DNA from: Alphaproteobacteria bacterium
GTDB lineage: Bacteria > Pseudomonadota > Alphaproteobacteria > MPNO01 > VGEU01
Assembly (NCBI GenBank): GCA_016869145.1
Contig: VGEU01000016.1
Coordinates: 1 to 45,167 of the forward strand
Direction of reading: 5' to 3'
DNA length: 45,167 nucleotides
The notes beneath the pieces are model-generated. The model was not told the origin of the DNA, made no database searches, and saw only the letters and a program-made list of their open reading frames with translations. The position numbers and the translations under genes are program-made. Of this stretch, positions 1-9,286 are shown in pieces; the first letter of the stretch is position 1, and each line of letters begins with the position of its first letter.

Positions 1-2
1 CG

Positions 3-431
3 ATCGCGGCGACACTCGCCTGGGCCTTCCTCGGCATCGTCGTCGTCGTCGTCGCCGGCGGGATCGTCCTCTTCCGCGATCACGTGGTCGCGGCGCTCCC
101 GGCGGCGGCACCGATCTATGCCGCGGTCGGGCTGATGGAGGACCCGCATGCCGGGCTCGAGCTCCGCCGCGTGACCTCGCGCGAAATCTCGCGCAACGGC
201 GCGCGCGTCCTGATGGTCGAGGGCGAGGTCGCCAACAACACCGCCAAGCAACGCGAGGTGCCGCGGATGCGCGGGCGGCTGTTCGACGAGCGTGACGGCG
301 AGCTCCGCAACTGGACCTTCTCGGTGCCCGACCCACGGCTGTCGCCGGGTGAGAACACGCGGTTCCTGACCGAGCTCGAGAACCCGCCCGCCGGCGCCGT
401 CCGCCTCACGATCCTGTTCGACGCTCCCTGA
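3..431 (+). CDS. DUF3426 domain protein, C-terminal part (5' end outside window)
   Basis: The reading frame is open from the first bases, so the gene begins before the window. It first encodes a membrane helix (AWAFLGIVVVVVAGGIVLF) and then a soluble domain of about 100 residues. The domain carries the DUF3426 pattern: a GARVLMVEGEV strand, then an asparagine pair (VANNT), and near the end a SPGENTRF turn followed by ENPPAGA. In the family an N-terminal MJ0042-type zinc ribbon precedes the helix, but that part is not visible here. The GTG at 84 lies inside the frame just after the helix and is unlikely to be the true start. The hpt gene follows after only two bases, so the two are probably co-transcribed. 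The exact function of the family is unknown. Confidence 0.8.
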   Translation: MAATLAWAFLGIVVVVVAGGIVLFRDHVVAALPAAAPIYAAVGLMEDPHAGLELRRVTSREISRNGARVLMVEGEVANNTAKQREVPRMRGRLFDERDGELRNWTFSVPDPRLSPGENTRFLTELENPPAGAVRLTILFDAP

Positions 432-433
432 GG

Positions 434-997
434 GTGCGCCGCACGGTGGCCGAGGCGCCGACGATCGTTCCCCTCCATTCCGCCGGCGAGATCGCCGCCC
501 GCATCGATGCGCTGGCCGTCGAGATCGCGGCGACCGCGCCGCGCGATCTCCTCGTCGTCGTGGTGCTCAAGGGGAGCTTCGTCTTCGCCGCCGATCTCCT
601 GCGCGCGCTCGAACGCGCAGGCCTCAGCCCGACGGTCGATTTCCTGACGCTCGCAAGCTACGGCACGGGCACGCGCTCGACCGGCACCGTGACGCTCGCG
701 CGCGACCTCGCCGAGGACGTCGCCGGCCGCCACGTCCTTCTCGTCGACGACATCCTCGATTCGGGCCGCACGCTCCTGTTCGCGCGCGAGCTCCTCCTCG
801 GGCGCGGCGCCGCCTCCGTCCGGAGCTGTCTCCTCCTCGCCAAGGAAGGCCGCCGCGAGGTCGCGATCGAGGCCGATCATGTCGGCTTCACCATCGGCGA
901 TCTCTTCGTCGTCGGCTACGGGCTCGACCTCGCGCATCGCTTCCGCGGCCTGCCCTATATCGGCGTCGTGACGGCGACGGCGCGCGCCGACCGTTAA
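434..997 (+). CDS. hpt: Hypoxanthine phosphoribosyltransferase
   Basis: The product is a 187-residue cytoplasmic type I phosphoribosyltransferase. It should convert hypoxanthine or guanine plus PRPP to IMP or GMP in purine salvage. The PRPP-binding signature VLLVDDILDSGRT is at residues 101–113. The LKGSF loop near residue 45 and the SYGTGTRSTG flexible loop near residues 75–84 are also typical of bacterial Hpt. Length matches the family (about 180 residues). The start is GTG, two bases after the preceding stop, which suggests translational coupling to the DUF3426 gene. The assignment is firm at family level; guanine versus hypoxanthine preference cannot be read from the sequence. Confidence 0.93.
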   Translation: MRRTVAEAPTIVPLHSAGEIAARIDALAVEIAATAPRDLLVVVVLKGSFVFAADLLRALERAGLSPTVDFLTLASYGTGTRSTGTVTLARDLAEDVAGRHVLLVDDILDSGRTLLFARELLLGRGAASVRSCLLLAKEGRREVAIEADHVGFTIGDLFVVGYGLDLAHRFRGLPYIGVVTATARADR

Positions 998-1056
998 CCG
1001 CTCGGCAACCAGTCCTCTTCACACTCCGCGCCCGTTGGGAGAACCGGGATCGAACC

Positions 1057-1440
1057 GTGGCCAGCATCCTGATCGCCGAAGACGACAATGCCGTCCGCGA
1101 GTTCGTGTCGCGCGCGCTCCGTCAGGAGGGGCACGAGGTCGTGGCCGTCGGCGACGGCCTGCAGGCGCTCGGCGCGCTGGAGACCCAGACCTTCGATCTC
1201 GTCCTCGCCGACATCGTGATGCCGCAGCTCGACGGGATCGCGCTCGCGCTCAAGGTGGCGCGCGACTGGCCCGACACGCCGGTCCTCCTGATGACCGGCT
1301 ACTCCGCCGAGCGTCAGCGCGCGCACAATCTCGAGGCGCTGATCTGCGACGTGCTGCCGAAGCCGTTCTCGCTCAAGGAAGTGTGCGCGGCGGCTAATCG
1401 CGTCCTCGCCTCGCGCGCGCGGGCCTCGCGGCTCAACTGA
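1057..1440 (+). CDS. cpdR: Single-domain response regulator CpdR
   Basis: This is a 127-residue stand-alone receiver domain. It has the acidic pair E8/D9–D10, phospho-acceptor D52 (LADIVMP), T80 (LLMTG) and K102 (PKPFS). The stretch MTGYSAERQRAHNLEALICDV is close to CpdR of Caulobacter and Sinorhizobium. In those organisms unphosphorylated CpdR directs ClpXP to its substrates during the cell cycle, downstream of the CckA–ChpT phosphorelay. It has no output domain. A TTAACC half-site of the CtrA type lies about 60 bases upstream (994–999) but lacks a good second half. The gene is followed at once by a short hairpin and the convergent DUF4175 gene. Confidence 0.9.
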   Translation: MASILIAEDDNAVREFVSRALRQEGHEVVAVGDGLQALGALETQTFDLVLADIVMPQLDGIALALKVARDWPDTPVLLMTGYSAERQRAHNLEALICDVLPKPFSLKEVCAAANRVLASRARASRLN

Positions 1441-1459
1441 GGGCGCCCGCTCGGCGCCC
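1441..1459. terminator. Hairpin between convergent cpdR and DUF4175 gene
   Basis: Immediately after the cpdR stop, GGGCGCC (1441–1447) and GGCGCCC (1453–1459) form a perfect 7-bp stem with a 5-base loop. It sits between convergent genes and could serve both strands. No U-tract follows on either side, so it is a candidate transcription end or RNA-stabilising stem rather than a proven intrinsic terminator. Confidence 0.4.
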
Positions 1460-1473
1460 AACGGCCGCGGCGG

Positions 1474-3978
1474 TCAGAACCGGTTGAGCAGCCGGTCGAT
1501 ATAGTCGAGCTCGAGCTGCGGGCGGAAGCGCTGGCCGGCGCGCCGGCGCAGCTCCTCGAGGATCCGCTGCGCGCGCTGGATGTCTCCCTCGTCGGGGATC
1601 TGGACGTCGTTGGTATCCATCTCGCCCTGGTTGGGGAGATAGCGGCCGAGCGGATCGCGCTTGCCCTGCAGCGGGTTGAACTGGCCCTGGAAGCCGAAGC
1701 CCTGCTGCTGGCCCATCTGCTCCATCATCTGCTGCATCATGCCCTGGCCGAGCTGGCGCAGCTGGTCGAGCGCCTGGCCCTGCGGCCCGACCGCATCGCC
1801 CGGCTGGCCGCGCTCGAGCGCGCGGAGCGCATCGCCCATGGCGCGATCGGCGCCCTCCATGGCGCGGTTCATGTCGCCCGGCATGTTGCCCATCTGGCTC
1901 ATCATCTCGCGCAGCTGGCGCAGCATGTCCTGGATCGAGCGCTGCTCACCGGCGCCCTGTTGGCCTTCGCCTTGCTGGCCCTGCTGGCCCTGCTGGCCGC
2001 GCGACTGGCGGAAGGTCTGATCCATGAGCTGCTGCTGGCGGCGCATCATCTCCTGGAGCTGGCGCATCGCCTGGTTCTGCTGGCCGGCGCCTTGCGGCAT
2101 CGGCATGAGCCGCGCGTTCCGCATCATCTCCATGAGGTTGCGCAGCTGCGACAGCATCTCGCGCGCGGCGTCGCGGGCGCCGGCGCGCATCATCTCGCGC
2201 ATCTGGTCGAACATGCGCTGAATGTCCTGCGGGTCGAGGACCTGCATGTTCGGATCCATCGGCATCTGCTGGAATGCCTCGGGGTTCTGGCGCATCTGCT
2301 CGGCGAGCGCCTCGAGGAAGCGGTTCATCGCCTCCTGCAATTCGCGCATGAGCCGCTCGAGCTCGGCATCGGGCGCGCCCTCGGCGAGCGCCCGCCTCAA
2401 CGCCTCCTCGGCGCGCCTGAGCTCGCGCTCGACGAGCGACAGCCGGCCGTCCTCGACCCGGAGCGCGGTGTCCCACAGGAGATCGCGCACCGGCGCGATC
2501 GCGCTCGGCTCGCGCTCGAAGATGAGCCGCGAGCGCGCCATGACGAGGGCGAGGAAGACGACCGTGTCGTGGTCGAACGCGCCGGGCCGGCGGGCGATCT
2601 CCTCGATCGCGTCGGCGATCTGCGACCGCCGCTCGGGCTCGGTGGTGAGCTTCTTGCGCTCGGCGACGATCGCGCGCGCGACGGGGTGGCGGAACTCGCG
2701 CTCGGGGAGCGTGAGCGCGATCTCCTCGCTGGTGCCGGTCTGGCCGATGGCATCGGTCGCGACGAGCTTCATGACGACGGCGAGCCCGGCCCAGGGATGC
2801 GGCGCGAGGTCCTGGAACGTCGTCTCCTTGGCGCGCCGGGCCTGGAGCGCGGGCAGCGGCAGCGCGAGCTCCAGCACCTCCTTGCCGATCACCGCGCCGC
2901 CCTCGTAGCTCCGTCGGATCTCGGCCTTGGCCTGGACGACGCCGTAGTCGTCGCCGGCGGTGTATTGGAGAACGAGCGCGGCGGTCGGCGTCGCCTCGGG
3001 CTTCTCGGCGAAGGCGATCGTCGGCGGGTTGTCGGGCGTCACCGCGATCGGCCACTCGGCGAGGCGGCGCCCGTTCTGCTCGACGGCGAGCCGGCTGCCG
3101 GTCTCGATCCGCGCCTCGATCCGCGCGTTGGCGGGATCGGGGCGCTCGAAGACCGTCTTCGCATCGCCGACGATGAGCGTGGGCGTGGCGCGCTCGCCGC
3201 CGCTGATGCCGCCGACCTGCGCGGTGACGATGCTCCCGATCGGGACCGCGATTGGCTTGCCCGGCTCGACGGCCTTGGGGAAGATCGGCGCGATCGCGGT
3301 GTATTGCGGGGGCGTGATCCAGACCTCGAGGCTCGGCGGCACGGCCTCGGCGATCCAGCCGAGATCGGGCTTGAAGGCGCGGGCGAAGCGGTCGCCGGCA
3401 TCGCTCCAGCCGACCGCGACACCGACGGCGAGGAGAAGGACGACGATCGCGCGGAGGCTCCGCGGGTCGCGGCGGGGGAGACCGGGCGACGGCGTGCCGA
3501 CCCGGAGGCGGGCGACCGTCTCGGCCATCCGGCGCCGGTGTGCCTCCCAGAGCGCGCGCGAATCGGGGTTGTCGGCGCCGGCGGCGAGCGAATCGTCGAG
3601 CGCGGCGAGCGGGCGATGGGCGAGGCCGCTCGCGACCTCAAGCCGGCGCCGCGCCCCGGTCGCATCGGGCCAGGCGAAGCGGCGGAGCAGGGTCCAGAGC
3701 GCGGCGCCGAGCGCGGCGGCGAAGACGGCGAGCAGGGCGGCGTGGAGCCAGCCCGGCAGACGCGGCAGGACATCGAACAGCGCGGCGACGGCGAAGAGGC
3801 CAGTGGCGGCGAGCGCCGGCCACAAGGCCGGCCACAGCCGCTCCCAGGCGATCGCGAGGCGGGCGAGGCCGAGCCGGCGGCCGAGGCTCCGCGCCACCCG
3901 CTCCGTGCCGTCCTTGTCCCGGGCTTTGTCCCGGGCTTTGTCCCGGGCTTTGTCACGAGATCCTAACGGGTCTTGCAT
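1474..3978 (-). CDS. DUF4175 / TIGR02302 family membrane protein
   Basis: The product has 834 residues. Two hydrophobic helices lie near residues 50–75 and 80–100, and a third near 175–192 (AIVVLLLAVGVAVGW). A long periplasmic region of beta-rich segments follows, then a helical region, and finally a striking Gln/Met-rich C-terminus (repeats such as QQGQQGQQG and MMQQMMEQMGQQQG). This layout matches the alphaproteobacterial TIGR02302/DUF4175 family, whose function is not established. It is the last gene of an argH–lptM–lysA–DUF4175 order common in Alphaproteobacteria and starts 24 bases after the lysA stop. The N-terminus contains a charged tetrapeptide repeat (RDKA) encoded by a 12-bp DNA repeat. 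Confidence 0.88.
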   Translation of the reverse strand: MQDPLGSRDKARDKARDKARDKDGTERVARSLGRRLGLARLAIAWERLWPALWPALAATGLFAVAALFDVLPRLPGWLHAALLAVFAAALGAALWTLLRRFAWPDATGARRRLEVASGLAHRPLAALDDSLAAGADNPDSRALWEAHRRRMAETVARLRVGTPSPGLPRRDPRSLRAIVVLLLAVGVAVGWSDAGDRFARAFKPDLGWIAEAVPPSLEVWITPPQYTAIAPIFPKAVEPGKPIAVPIGSIVTAQVGGISGGERATPTLIVGDAKTVFERPDPANARIEARIETGSRLAVEQNGRRLAEWPIAVTPDNPPTIAFAEKPEATPTAALVLQYTAGDDYGVVQAKAEIRRSYEGGAVIGKEVLELALPLPALQARRAKETTFQDLAPHPWAGLAVVMKLVATDAIGQTGTSEEIALTLPEREFRHPVARAIVAERKKLTTEPERRSQIADAIEEIARRPGAFDHDTVVFLALVMARSRLIFEREPSAIAPVRDLLWDTALRVEDGRLSLVERELRRAEEALRRALAEGAPDAELERLMRELQEAMNRFLEALAEQMRQNPEAFQQMPMDPNMQVLDPQDIQRMFDQMREMMRAGARDAAREMLSQLRNLMEMMRNARLMPMPQGAGQQNQAMRQLQEMMRRQQQLMDQTFRQSRGQQGQQGQQGEGQQGAGEQRSIQDMLRQLREMMSQMGNMPGDMNRAMEGADRAMGDALRALERGQPGDAVGPQGQALDQLRQLGQGMMQQMMEQMGQQQGFGFQGQFNPLQGKRDPLGRYLPNQGEMDTNDVQIPDEGDIQRAQRILEELRRRAGQRFRPQLELDYIDRLLNRF
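3913..3954 (-). repeat. 12-bp tandem repeat in the DUF4175 N-terminus
   Basis: About three and a half copies of a 12-bp unit (CCCGGGCTTTGT on the plus strand) lie at the 5' end of the DUF4175 gene. They encode repeated R-D-K-A just after the start codon. Because the unit is a multiple of three, copy-number change would add or remove four residues without a frameshift. The repeat precedes the first membrane helix. Confidence 0.85.
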
Positions 3979-4002
3979 GACGCGGACTCCGCCGACGAAA
4001 CG

Positions 4003-5268
4003 CTATGGTCCGAGCCAGTCCGGCATGCGGTCAAGGCCCAGCATCGATTCATAGGTAGGGCGCGGACGCACCACCGCGTAGTGGCCGCCCTTGACCAGAA
4101 CCTCGGGCACCAGCGGCCGGCTATTATACTCGGAAGCCATGACCGCCCCGTAAGCGCCCGCCGACCGGATCACCAGGAGCGCGCCCGCCGCGACCGGCGG
4201 CAGCACGTGCTGGGCGGCGAAGAGATCGCCCGTCTCGCATACCGGGCCGACCACGTCGACCGGGTCGAGCGGCGCCCCGGGGGCAGGGGCGAGGACCGGG
4301 TCGATGCCGTGATAGGCGTCATAGAGGGTCGGCCGGATCAGGTCGTTCATCGCCGCATCGACGATCACGAAGCGCTGCGACACGCCGTCCTTGACGTAGA
4401 GGACGCGGGTCAGAAGGACGCCCGCGTTGCCGACCAGGAAGCGGCCCGGCTCGAAGACCAGCCGGCAGCCGAGGCCGTCGGCCGCCTCGCGCGCGATCGC
4501 GGCATAGAGGGCGAGGTCGGGCAGCGGCTCGTCGCGGTAGGTGATGCCGATGCCGCCGCCGAAATCGAGCCGGTCGATCGGATGGCCGCCGTTCCGGAGC
4601 GCACGCGCGAGCGTGCCCACGACGTCGAAGGCGGCGCGGAACGGCGCCACGTCGAGGAGCTGCGAGCCGATGTGGACGGCGAGCCCGCGGACGGCGAGGC
4701 CGGGCAGCGCGGCGCCGCGGCGGAACACGTCGGCCGCGTGCGCGAGGTCGATGCCGAACTTGTTCTCCTTGCGTCCGGTCGTGATCTTGGCGTGCGAGCC
4801 GGCGTCGACGTCGGGGTTGATGCGGAGCGCGACGGTCGCAACGAGGCCGAGCCGCGTCGCGATCCGCGACAGCGCGATCATCTCGGGCTCGGATTCGACG
4901 TTGAACTGGCCGATGCCGGCGCGGAGCGCGAATTCCATCTCGGCCTCGGTCTTGCCGATGCCGGAGAAGATGATCTTCGACGCCGGAACCCCGGCCGCGA
5001 GCGCACGGCGAAGCTCGCCCTCGGACACCACGTCGGCGCCGGCGCCGCGGCGGGCGAAGGTGCGGATCACGGCGAGATTGGAGTTCGCCTTGACGGCATA
5101 GCAGACGAGCGCGTCGAGCCCGGCGAGCGCGCCGACGAGCGCGTCGTACTGCGCCTCCATCGCGCTCGTGGCATAGACGTAGACGGGCGTCCCGACCTCG
5201 GCCGCGATGCGGGCGAGGGCGACGTCCTCGGCGTGGAGCGCGCCCTCCCGGTAGGTGAACGCCGTCAT
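4003..5268 (-). CDS. lysA: Diaminopimelate decarboxylase
   Basis: This is a 421-residue PLP enzyme of the group IV (alanine racemase-fold) decarboxylases. It decarboxylates meso-diaminopimelate to L-lysine, the last step of the pathway. The PLP-binding lysine is K60 in CYAVKANSN. The phosphate-binding GGGIGITY, the EPGRFLVGNAG segment and the active-site CETGDLF motif are all present. Length is normal for LysA. Its ATG overlaps the stop of the small lipoprotein gene by four bases (ATGA), which implies translational coupling. The argH–lptM–lysA order supports the assignment. Confidence 0.96.
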   Translation of the reverse strand: MTAFTYREGALHAEDVALARIAAEVGTPVYVYATSAMEAQYDALVGALAGLDALVCYAVKANSNLAVIRTFARRGAGADVVSEGELRRALAAGVPASKIIFSGIGKTEAEMEFALRAGIGQFNVESEPEMIALSRIATRLGLVATVALRINPDVDAGSHAKITTGRKENKFGIDLAHAADVFRRGAALPGLAVRGLAVHIGSQLLDVAPFRAAFDVVGTLARALRNGGHPIDRLDFGGGIGITYRDEPLPDLALYAAIAREAADGLGCRLVFEPGRFLVGNAGVLLTRVLYVKDGVSQRFVIVDAAMNDLIRPTLYDAYHGIDPVLAPAPGAPLDPVDVVGPVCETGDLFAAQHVLPPVAAGALLVIRSAGAYGAVMASEYNSRPLVPEVLVKGGHYAVVRPRPTYESMLGLDRMPDWLGP

Positions 5269-5393
5269 CGCGGATATTGCCGCGGGAAGTCGCTCTTCTG
5301 TCCGGGTGGCGGCTCGAGATCGGCCTTCTTGCCGCAGGCGGCGGCGGTGCCGGTGAGCGCGAGGAGCGCGAGGACCAGAACGAGATGGCGCAT
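5265..5393 (-). CDS. lptM: Small lipoprotein, LptM (YifL) family
   Basis: This 42-residue protein is typical of LptM/YifL. It has a short basic N-terminus (MRH), a hydrophobic run, a lipobox-like TAAAC with the acylated cysteine at residue 20, then CGKKADLEPPP and a short polar tail. In E. coli LptM assists assembly of the LptDE lipopolysaccharide translocon at the outer membrane. That role is inferred here from family and the conserved place between argH and lysA. Its stop overlaps the lysA start (ATGA), and it starts 17 bases after the argH stop. The lipobox lacks the usual leucine at −3, but the pattern is otherwise good. Confidence 0.88.
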   Translation of the reverse strand: MRHLVLVLALLALTGTAAACGKKADLEPPPGQKSDFPRQYPR

Positions 5394-5410
5394 GATCTCC
5401 GCCCTCCGGC

Positions 5411-6829
5411 CTAGAGGAAACGACGGCGCGCCCGGCGGCACGCGGCGCGGACGCGGACGGGCGCGGTGCCGCCCTCGCTCACCCGGCTCGCGACCGCGCG
5501 CTCGACGGTCAGCACGCGAAAGACGTCGCGCGTGATGCCGGGCTCGACCCGTTGCATCTCGGCGAGCGGCAGCCGGGCGAGATCGACGCCCCGCTCCTCG
5601 GCGAGCCGGACCAGCGTGCCGGTGACGTGGTGCGCCTTGCGGAACGGCATGGCGAGGACGCGCACCAGCCAGTCGGCGAGATCGGTCGCGGTGACGAAGC
5701 CGACATCGGCGGCCGCGCGGAGGCGGGCGGCGTCGACCGTGAGCGCCGACACCATGCCGGTCATCGCCGCGATCGCGATCGCGATCGTGTCGGCGGCGTC
5801 GAACACCGGCTCCTTGTCCTCCTGCATGTCCTTGGAATAGGTGAGCGGCAGGCCCTTGATCACGGTGAGAAGGCCCAGAAGCGCGCCGAGGACGCGCCCG
5901 GTCTTGCCGCGCACCAGCTCGGCCGCGTCGGGGTTCTTCTTCTGCGGCATGATCGAGGAGCCGGTGGTGAACGAATCCGGCAGCCCCACGAAGCCGAACT
6001 GCGGCGTGCACCAGAGGACGAGCTCCTCGGCGAGCCGCGATAGGTGCACCGCCGCGATCGCGCTCGCCGACAGGAACTCGAGCGCGAAGTCGCGGTCGGA
6101 GACGGCATCGAGCGAGTTCGCCGCCGGGCGGTCGAAGCCGAGCGCGGCGGCGGTCCGCCGGCGGTCGATCGGGAACGAGGTGCCGGCGAGCGCGGCGGCG
6201 CCGAGCGGGCATTCGTTGAGGCGCCGGCGCGCATCGGCGAAGCGGCCGCGGTCGCGCCCGATCATCTCGACATAGGCGAGGAAATGGTGGCCGAGCGTGA
6301 CCGGCTGCGCCGGCTGGAGGTGGGTGAAGCCCGGCATCACGGTCGCCGCGTGGCGCTCGGCCTTCTCGATCAGCGCGCGCTGCAGATCGCGGAGCGCGGC
6401 GTCGGTCGCATCGATCGCATCGCGCACCCAGAGGCGGACATCGGTCGCGACCTGGTCGTTCCGCGAGCGCGCGGTGTGGAGCCGGCCGGCCGCCGGGCCG
6501 ATCAGCTCGGCGAGCCGGGCCTCGACGTTGAGGTGGATATCCTCGAGCTCGGTCTTGAAAACGAAGCGGTCGCGCTCGATCTCCTCGAGCACGCGGTCGA
6601 GCCCGGCGGCGATCGCCGCGCCGTCCTTGCGCGCGATGATCTTCTGGCCGACGAGCATGGCGCAATGCGCCTTGGACGCGGTGATGTCCTGACGGTAGAG
6701 CCGCTTGTCAAACGCGATCGACGCATTGATCTTCTCCATCAGCCGGTCGGGGCCGGCGGCGAAGCGGCCGCCCCACATCGGGTTGATCGAGCGCGTCGTC
6801 TTGCGCGAGGACCGGGGCTTCGAGGTCAT
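5411..6829 (-). CDS. argH: Argininosuccinate lyase
   Basis: The 472-residue product belongs to the fumarase/aspartase superfamily and should cleave argininosuccinate to arginine and fumarate. The family signature [12 protein letters not shown] is at residues 289–300 and contains the catalytic serine loop. HTARSRND (118–125) and GFTHLQPAQ with H170 are the other conserved blocks. The N-terminal MWGGRF motif is at residues 18–23, so the first 17 residues are a non-conserved extension and a later start is possible. It heads the argH–lptM–lysA operon. Only 18 bases separate its start from the divergent TlpA-like gene. Confidence 0.96.
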   Translation of the reverse strand: MTSKPRSSRKTTRSINPMWGGRFAAGPDRLMEKINASIAFDKRLYRQDITASKAHCAMLVGQKIIARKDGAAIAAGLDRVLEEIERDRFVFKTELEDIHLNVEARLAELIGPAAGRLHTARSRNDQVATDVRLWVRDAIDATDAALRDLQRALIEKAERHAATVMPGFTHLQPAQPVTLGHHFLAYVEMIGRDRGRFADARRRLNECPLGAAALAGTSFPIDRRRTAAALGFDRPAANSLDAVSDRDFALEFLSASAIAAVHLSRLAEELVLWCTPQFGFVGLPDSFTTGSSIMPQKKNPDAAELVRGKTGRVLGALLGLLTVIKGLPLTYSKDMQEDKEPVFDAADTIAIAIAAMTGMVSALTVDAARLRAAADVGFVTATDLADWLVRVLAMPFRKAHHVTGTLVRLAEERGVDLARLPLAEMQRVEPGITRDVFRVLTVERAVASRVSEGGTAPVRVRAACRRARRRFL

Positions 6830-6847
6830 GGGGTTGGGTGGGCCGTG

Positions 6848-7411
<564 letters not shown>

Positions 7412-7413
7412 CG

Positions 7414-8220
7414 ATGCGGATCGCGATCGTCGGCGCGGGCGCGATCGGGTGCTTCTGCGGCGGCAAGCTCGCCGCATCCGGCGCCGATGTCCGCTTCCTC
7501 GCGCGCGGCGCGATGCTCGAGGCGCTCCGCGACCGCGGGCTCCGCATCGAGAGCGCGACCGGCGATGTCGTCCTGCCGCGCGTCGTCGCCGACGAGGCGG
7601 CCGCCCTCGGCCCGGTCGATGCCGTGCTGTTCGCCGTCAAGCGCTATGACACCGCCGCCGCCGCCGCGGCGGCCCGTCCGCTCCTCGGCGCCGCGACGCC
7701 CGTCGTCACGCTCCAGAACGGGATCGGCGCCGCCGAGGCGATCGAAGCCGTCGTCGGTCCCGGCCACGCGGTCGGCGGCACCGCCTACATGGCGGTCGCG
7801 GCCGGGCTCGCGGCCTCGGTCGCGCCCGACATCGCGCGCGTCCTGTGGCGGAAATTCGTGCTGCTGTCGGGCACCAGCGCGATGACCGCGTTGACGCGCC
7901 GGCCGATCGGCGTGGTGCGCGGCGATCCCGCGCTCCGCCGTGTTCTTCACGCCGCGATCGCCGAGACCGCCGCCGTCGCCATCGCGCGCGGCATCGGCCT
8001 TACCGACGGGATCGTCTCCGAGACGCTCGCCGCGATCGATGCGATGGCGCCCGACATGAAGGCGTCCCAGCTCGTCGATCTCGAGCGCGGCCGGCGGCTC
8101 GAGCTCGACTATCTGTCGGGCGCGATCGTCGCGATGGGCGAGGCGGCGGGCGTGCCGACGCCGGTGCATGCGACGGTCTATGCCGCGCTCCGGCCGTTCC
8201 GCGACGGCGGTGAGCCTTGA
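7414..8220 (+). CDS. 2-dehydropantoate 2-reductase-like protein, internally short
   Basis: The N-terminal NADP-binding motif GAGAIG (residues 7–12), the FAVKRYDT block (K76), LQNGIG near residue 100 and the catalytic-lysine segment LWRKF (K147) identify the PanE/ApbA (ketopantoate reductase) family. The C-terminal helical domain is complete. The protein has 268 residues, about 30–40 fewer than usual. The gap lies between GGTAYM (121–126) and APDIARVLWRKF, where homologues carry a strand region of roughly 30 more residues. This looks like an in-frame internal deletion, so activity is uncertain. The gene starts two bases after the TlpA-like stop. Pantothenate synthesis or reduction of another 2-keto acid are possible roles. 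Confidence 0.8.
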   Translation: MRIAIVGAGAIGCFCGGKLAASGADVRFLARGAMLEALRDRGLRIESATGDVVLPRVVADEAAALGPVDAVLFAVKRYDTAAAAAAARPLLGAATPVVTLQNGIGAAEAIEAVVGPGHAVGGTAYMAVAAGLAASVAPDIARVLWRKFVLLSGTSAMTALTRRPIGVVRGDPALRRVLHAAIAETAAVAIARGIGLTDGIVSETLAAIDAMAPDMKASQLVDLERGRRLELDYLSGAIVAMGEAAGVPTPVHATVYAALRPFRDGGEP

Positions 8221-8275
8221 CCGGATCGTCGAGATAGAAGAACCCTCCGACGCGGCGCCGGCGAAGCGGCGGCGA

Positions 8276-9283
8276 TCACGGGCGGGCGAGCACCGTGATC
8301 ACGCCGCCGACGTCGGCACCGGCCTCGGTGCGGAGCACCGCGTCGCTCACCGAGTGGACGGCGAAGCCGGCCGCCGCCGCGGTCGCGGCGACATAGGCGC
8401 GGGCGTGCGCGTAGCGTCCCTCGGGGAGGAGCCGCCAGCCCGTTCCCTCGTCGCGCTCGGCGGAGAAGGCGAGGAACCCGCCCGGGCGCAACGCGGCGAA
8501 GGCGGCGGCGAAGACCGGCGCGAGATCGCCGAAATAGACAATCACGTCGCAGGCGACGATCACGTCGTAGCGCGCCGGACGGTCGCGGAGGAGGGCGATC
8601 AGCTCGGCGACCTCGAGCGCGTCATAGAGGCCCTTGGCACGCGCCGCCGCGATCATCCGGGGCGACAGGTCGATGCCGTCGAGCCTTCGCGCGAGGCTTC
8701 GGAGAAAAGGTGCCGCGAGCCCGGTGCCGCAGCCGGCATCGATCACATCGCACGGCGTCGCCCGGTCGCCGCGGGCGGCGCGCACGGTGGCGGCGACGAG
8801 CTCGGGCGCGCGATAGCGGAGCCGGCCGACGAGATGCTGGTCGAAGGTCGCGGCATACTGGTCGAACAGCGCCGTGACGACCGAATCGGGCGTGCGCGCC
8901 GGCACCGCGCCGTCGCCGATGCCGGCGAGGAAATAGCCGGCGGCCTCGTTGCCATCGATCGCGAAGCTCTGCCGCGCCGCGGCGGCGGCACCGTCGTCAT
9001 CGCCCTGCATGCGGAGCGCGCCGGCGAGGCGGAGGTGGAGGGCCGCATCGCGCGGATCGGCGGCGAGCGCGCGGCGCGTGTCGGCGATGGTCGCGGCGAG
9101 AAAGGCCTGGAGCTTGGTGTCGCCAGCGGGTGGCCGAGCGGGCGTTGCAGCGGGCGTCCCAGCGGGACTTGCCGTCTTCGCGGGCGGCGCGACGATCGCG
9201 GGCGTCTTCTGTCCGGTGATGCCGAGGAGGGTCGCGGCGAGTCCCGCCGGGCGCGGCGGCTTCCCGGGCGTCTCGCCCGCCAT
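8276..9283 (-). CDS. TPR-containing SAM-dependent methyltransferase
   Basis: The 335-residue product begins with a Pro/Ala/Thr-rich low-complexity stretch (residues 1–55). A tetratricopeptide-like helical pair follows (about 65–115). The rest is a class I methyltransferase domain with motif I VIDAGCGTGLA at 180–190, then GIDLSPRMIAAAR, YDVIVACDV and a LRPGGFLAFSAE strand. This arrangement is that of predicted TPR-methyltransferases. The substrate is not known. It lies three bases downstream of the hbd stop on the same strand, so it could be the last gene of the etfBA–hbd transcript. It converges with the PanE-like gene. Confidence 0.85.
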   Translation of the reverse strand: MAGETPGKPPRPAGLAATLLGITGQKTPAIVAPPAKTASPAGTPAATPARPPAGDTKLQAFLAATIADTRRALAADPRDAALHLRLAGALRMQGDDDGAAAAARQSFAIDGNEAAGYFLAGIGDGAVPARTPDSVVTALFDQYAATFDQHLVGRLRYRAPELVAATVRAARGDRATPCDVIDAGCGTGLAAPFLRSLARRLDGIDLSPRMIAAARAKGLYDALEVAELIALLRDRPARYDVIVACDVIVYFGDLAPVFAAAFAALRPGGFLAFSAERDEGTGWRLLPEGRYAHARAYVAATAAAAGFAVHSVSDAVLRTEAGADVGGVITVLARP

Positions 9284-9286
9284 GCC

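Noticed and set aside
994-1008. CtrA site upstream of cpdR
   Set aside because: TTAACC is present, but seven bases later the sequence is GCAA, only half matching the second TTAA; I keep it as a half-site mention only.
1960-3966. Long open frame antisense to the DUF4175 gene
   Set aside because: It mirrors the codon bias of the real minus-strand gene, is composed of Arg/Glu/Gly/Leu filler, and has no domain pattern.
5768-5786. GCGATC hexanucleotide run and the many GCGATCGC octamers in the window
   Set aside because: They fall on Ala-Ile-Ala codons (GCG ATC GC) in a GC-rich genome, so codon use explains them without a dedicated repeat such as cyanobacterial HIP1.
5265-6665. 466-codon minus-strand frame ending in a lipoprotein-like tail
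   Set aside because: Only the last 42 codons are real (the LptM-like gene); the rest is a shifted frame of argH.
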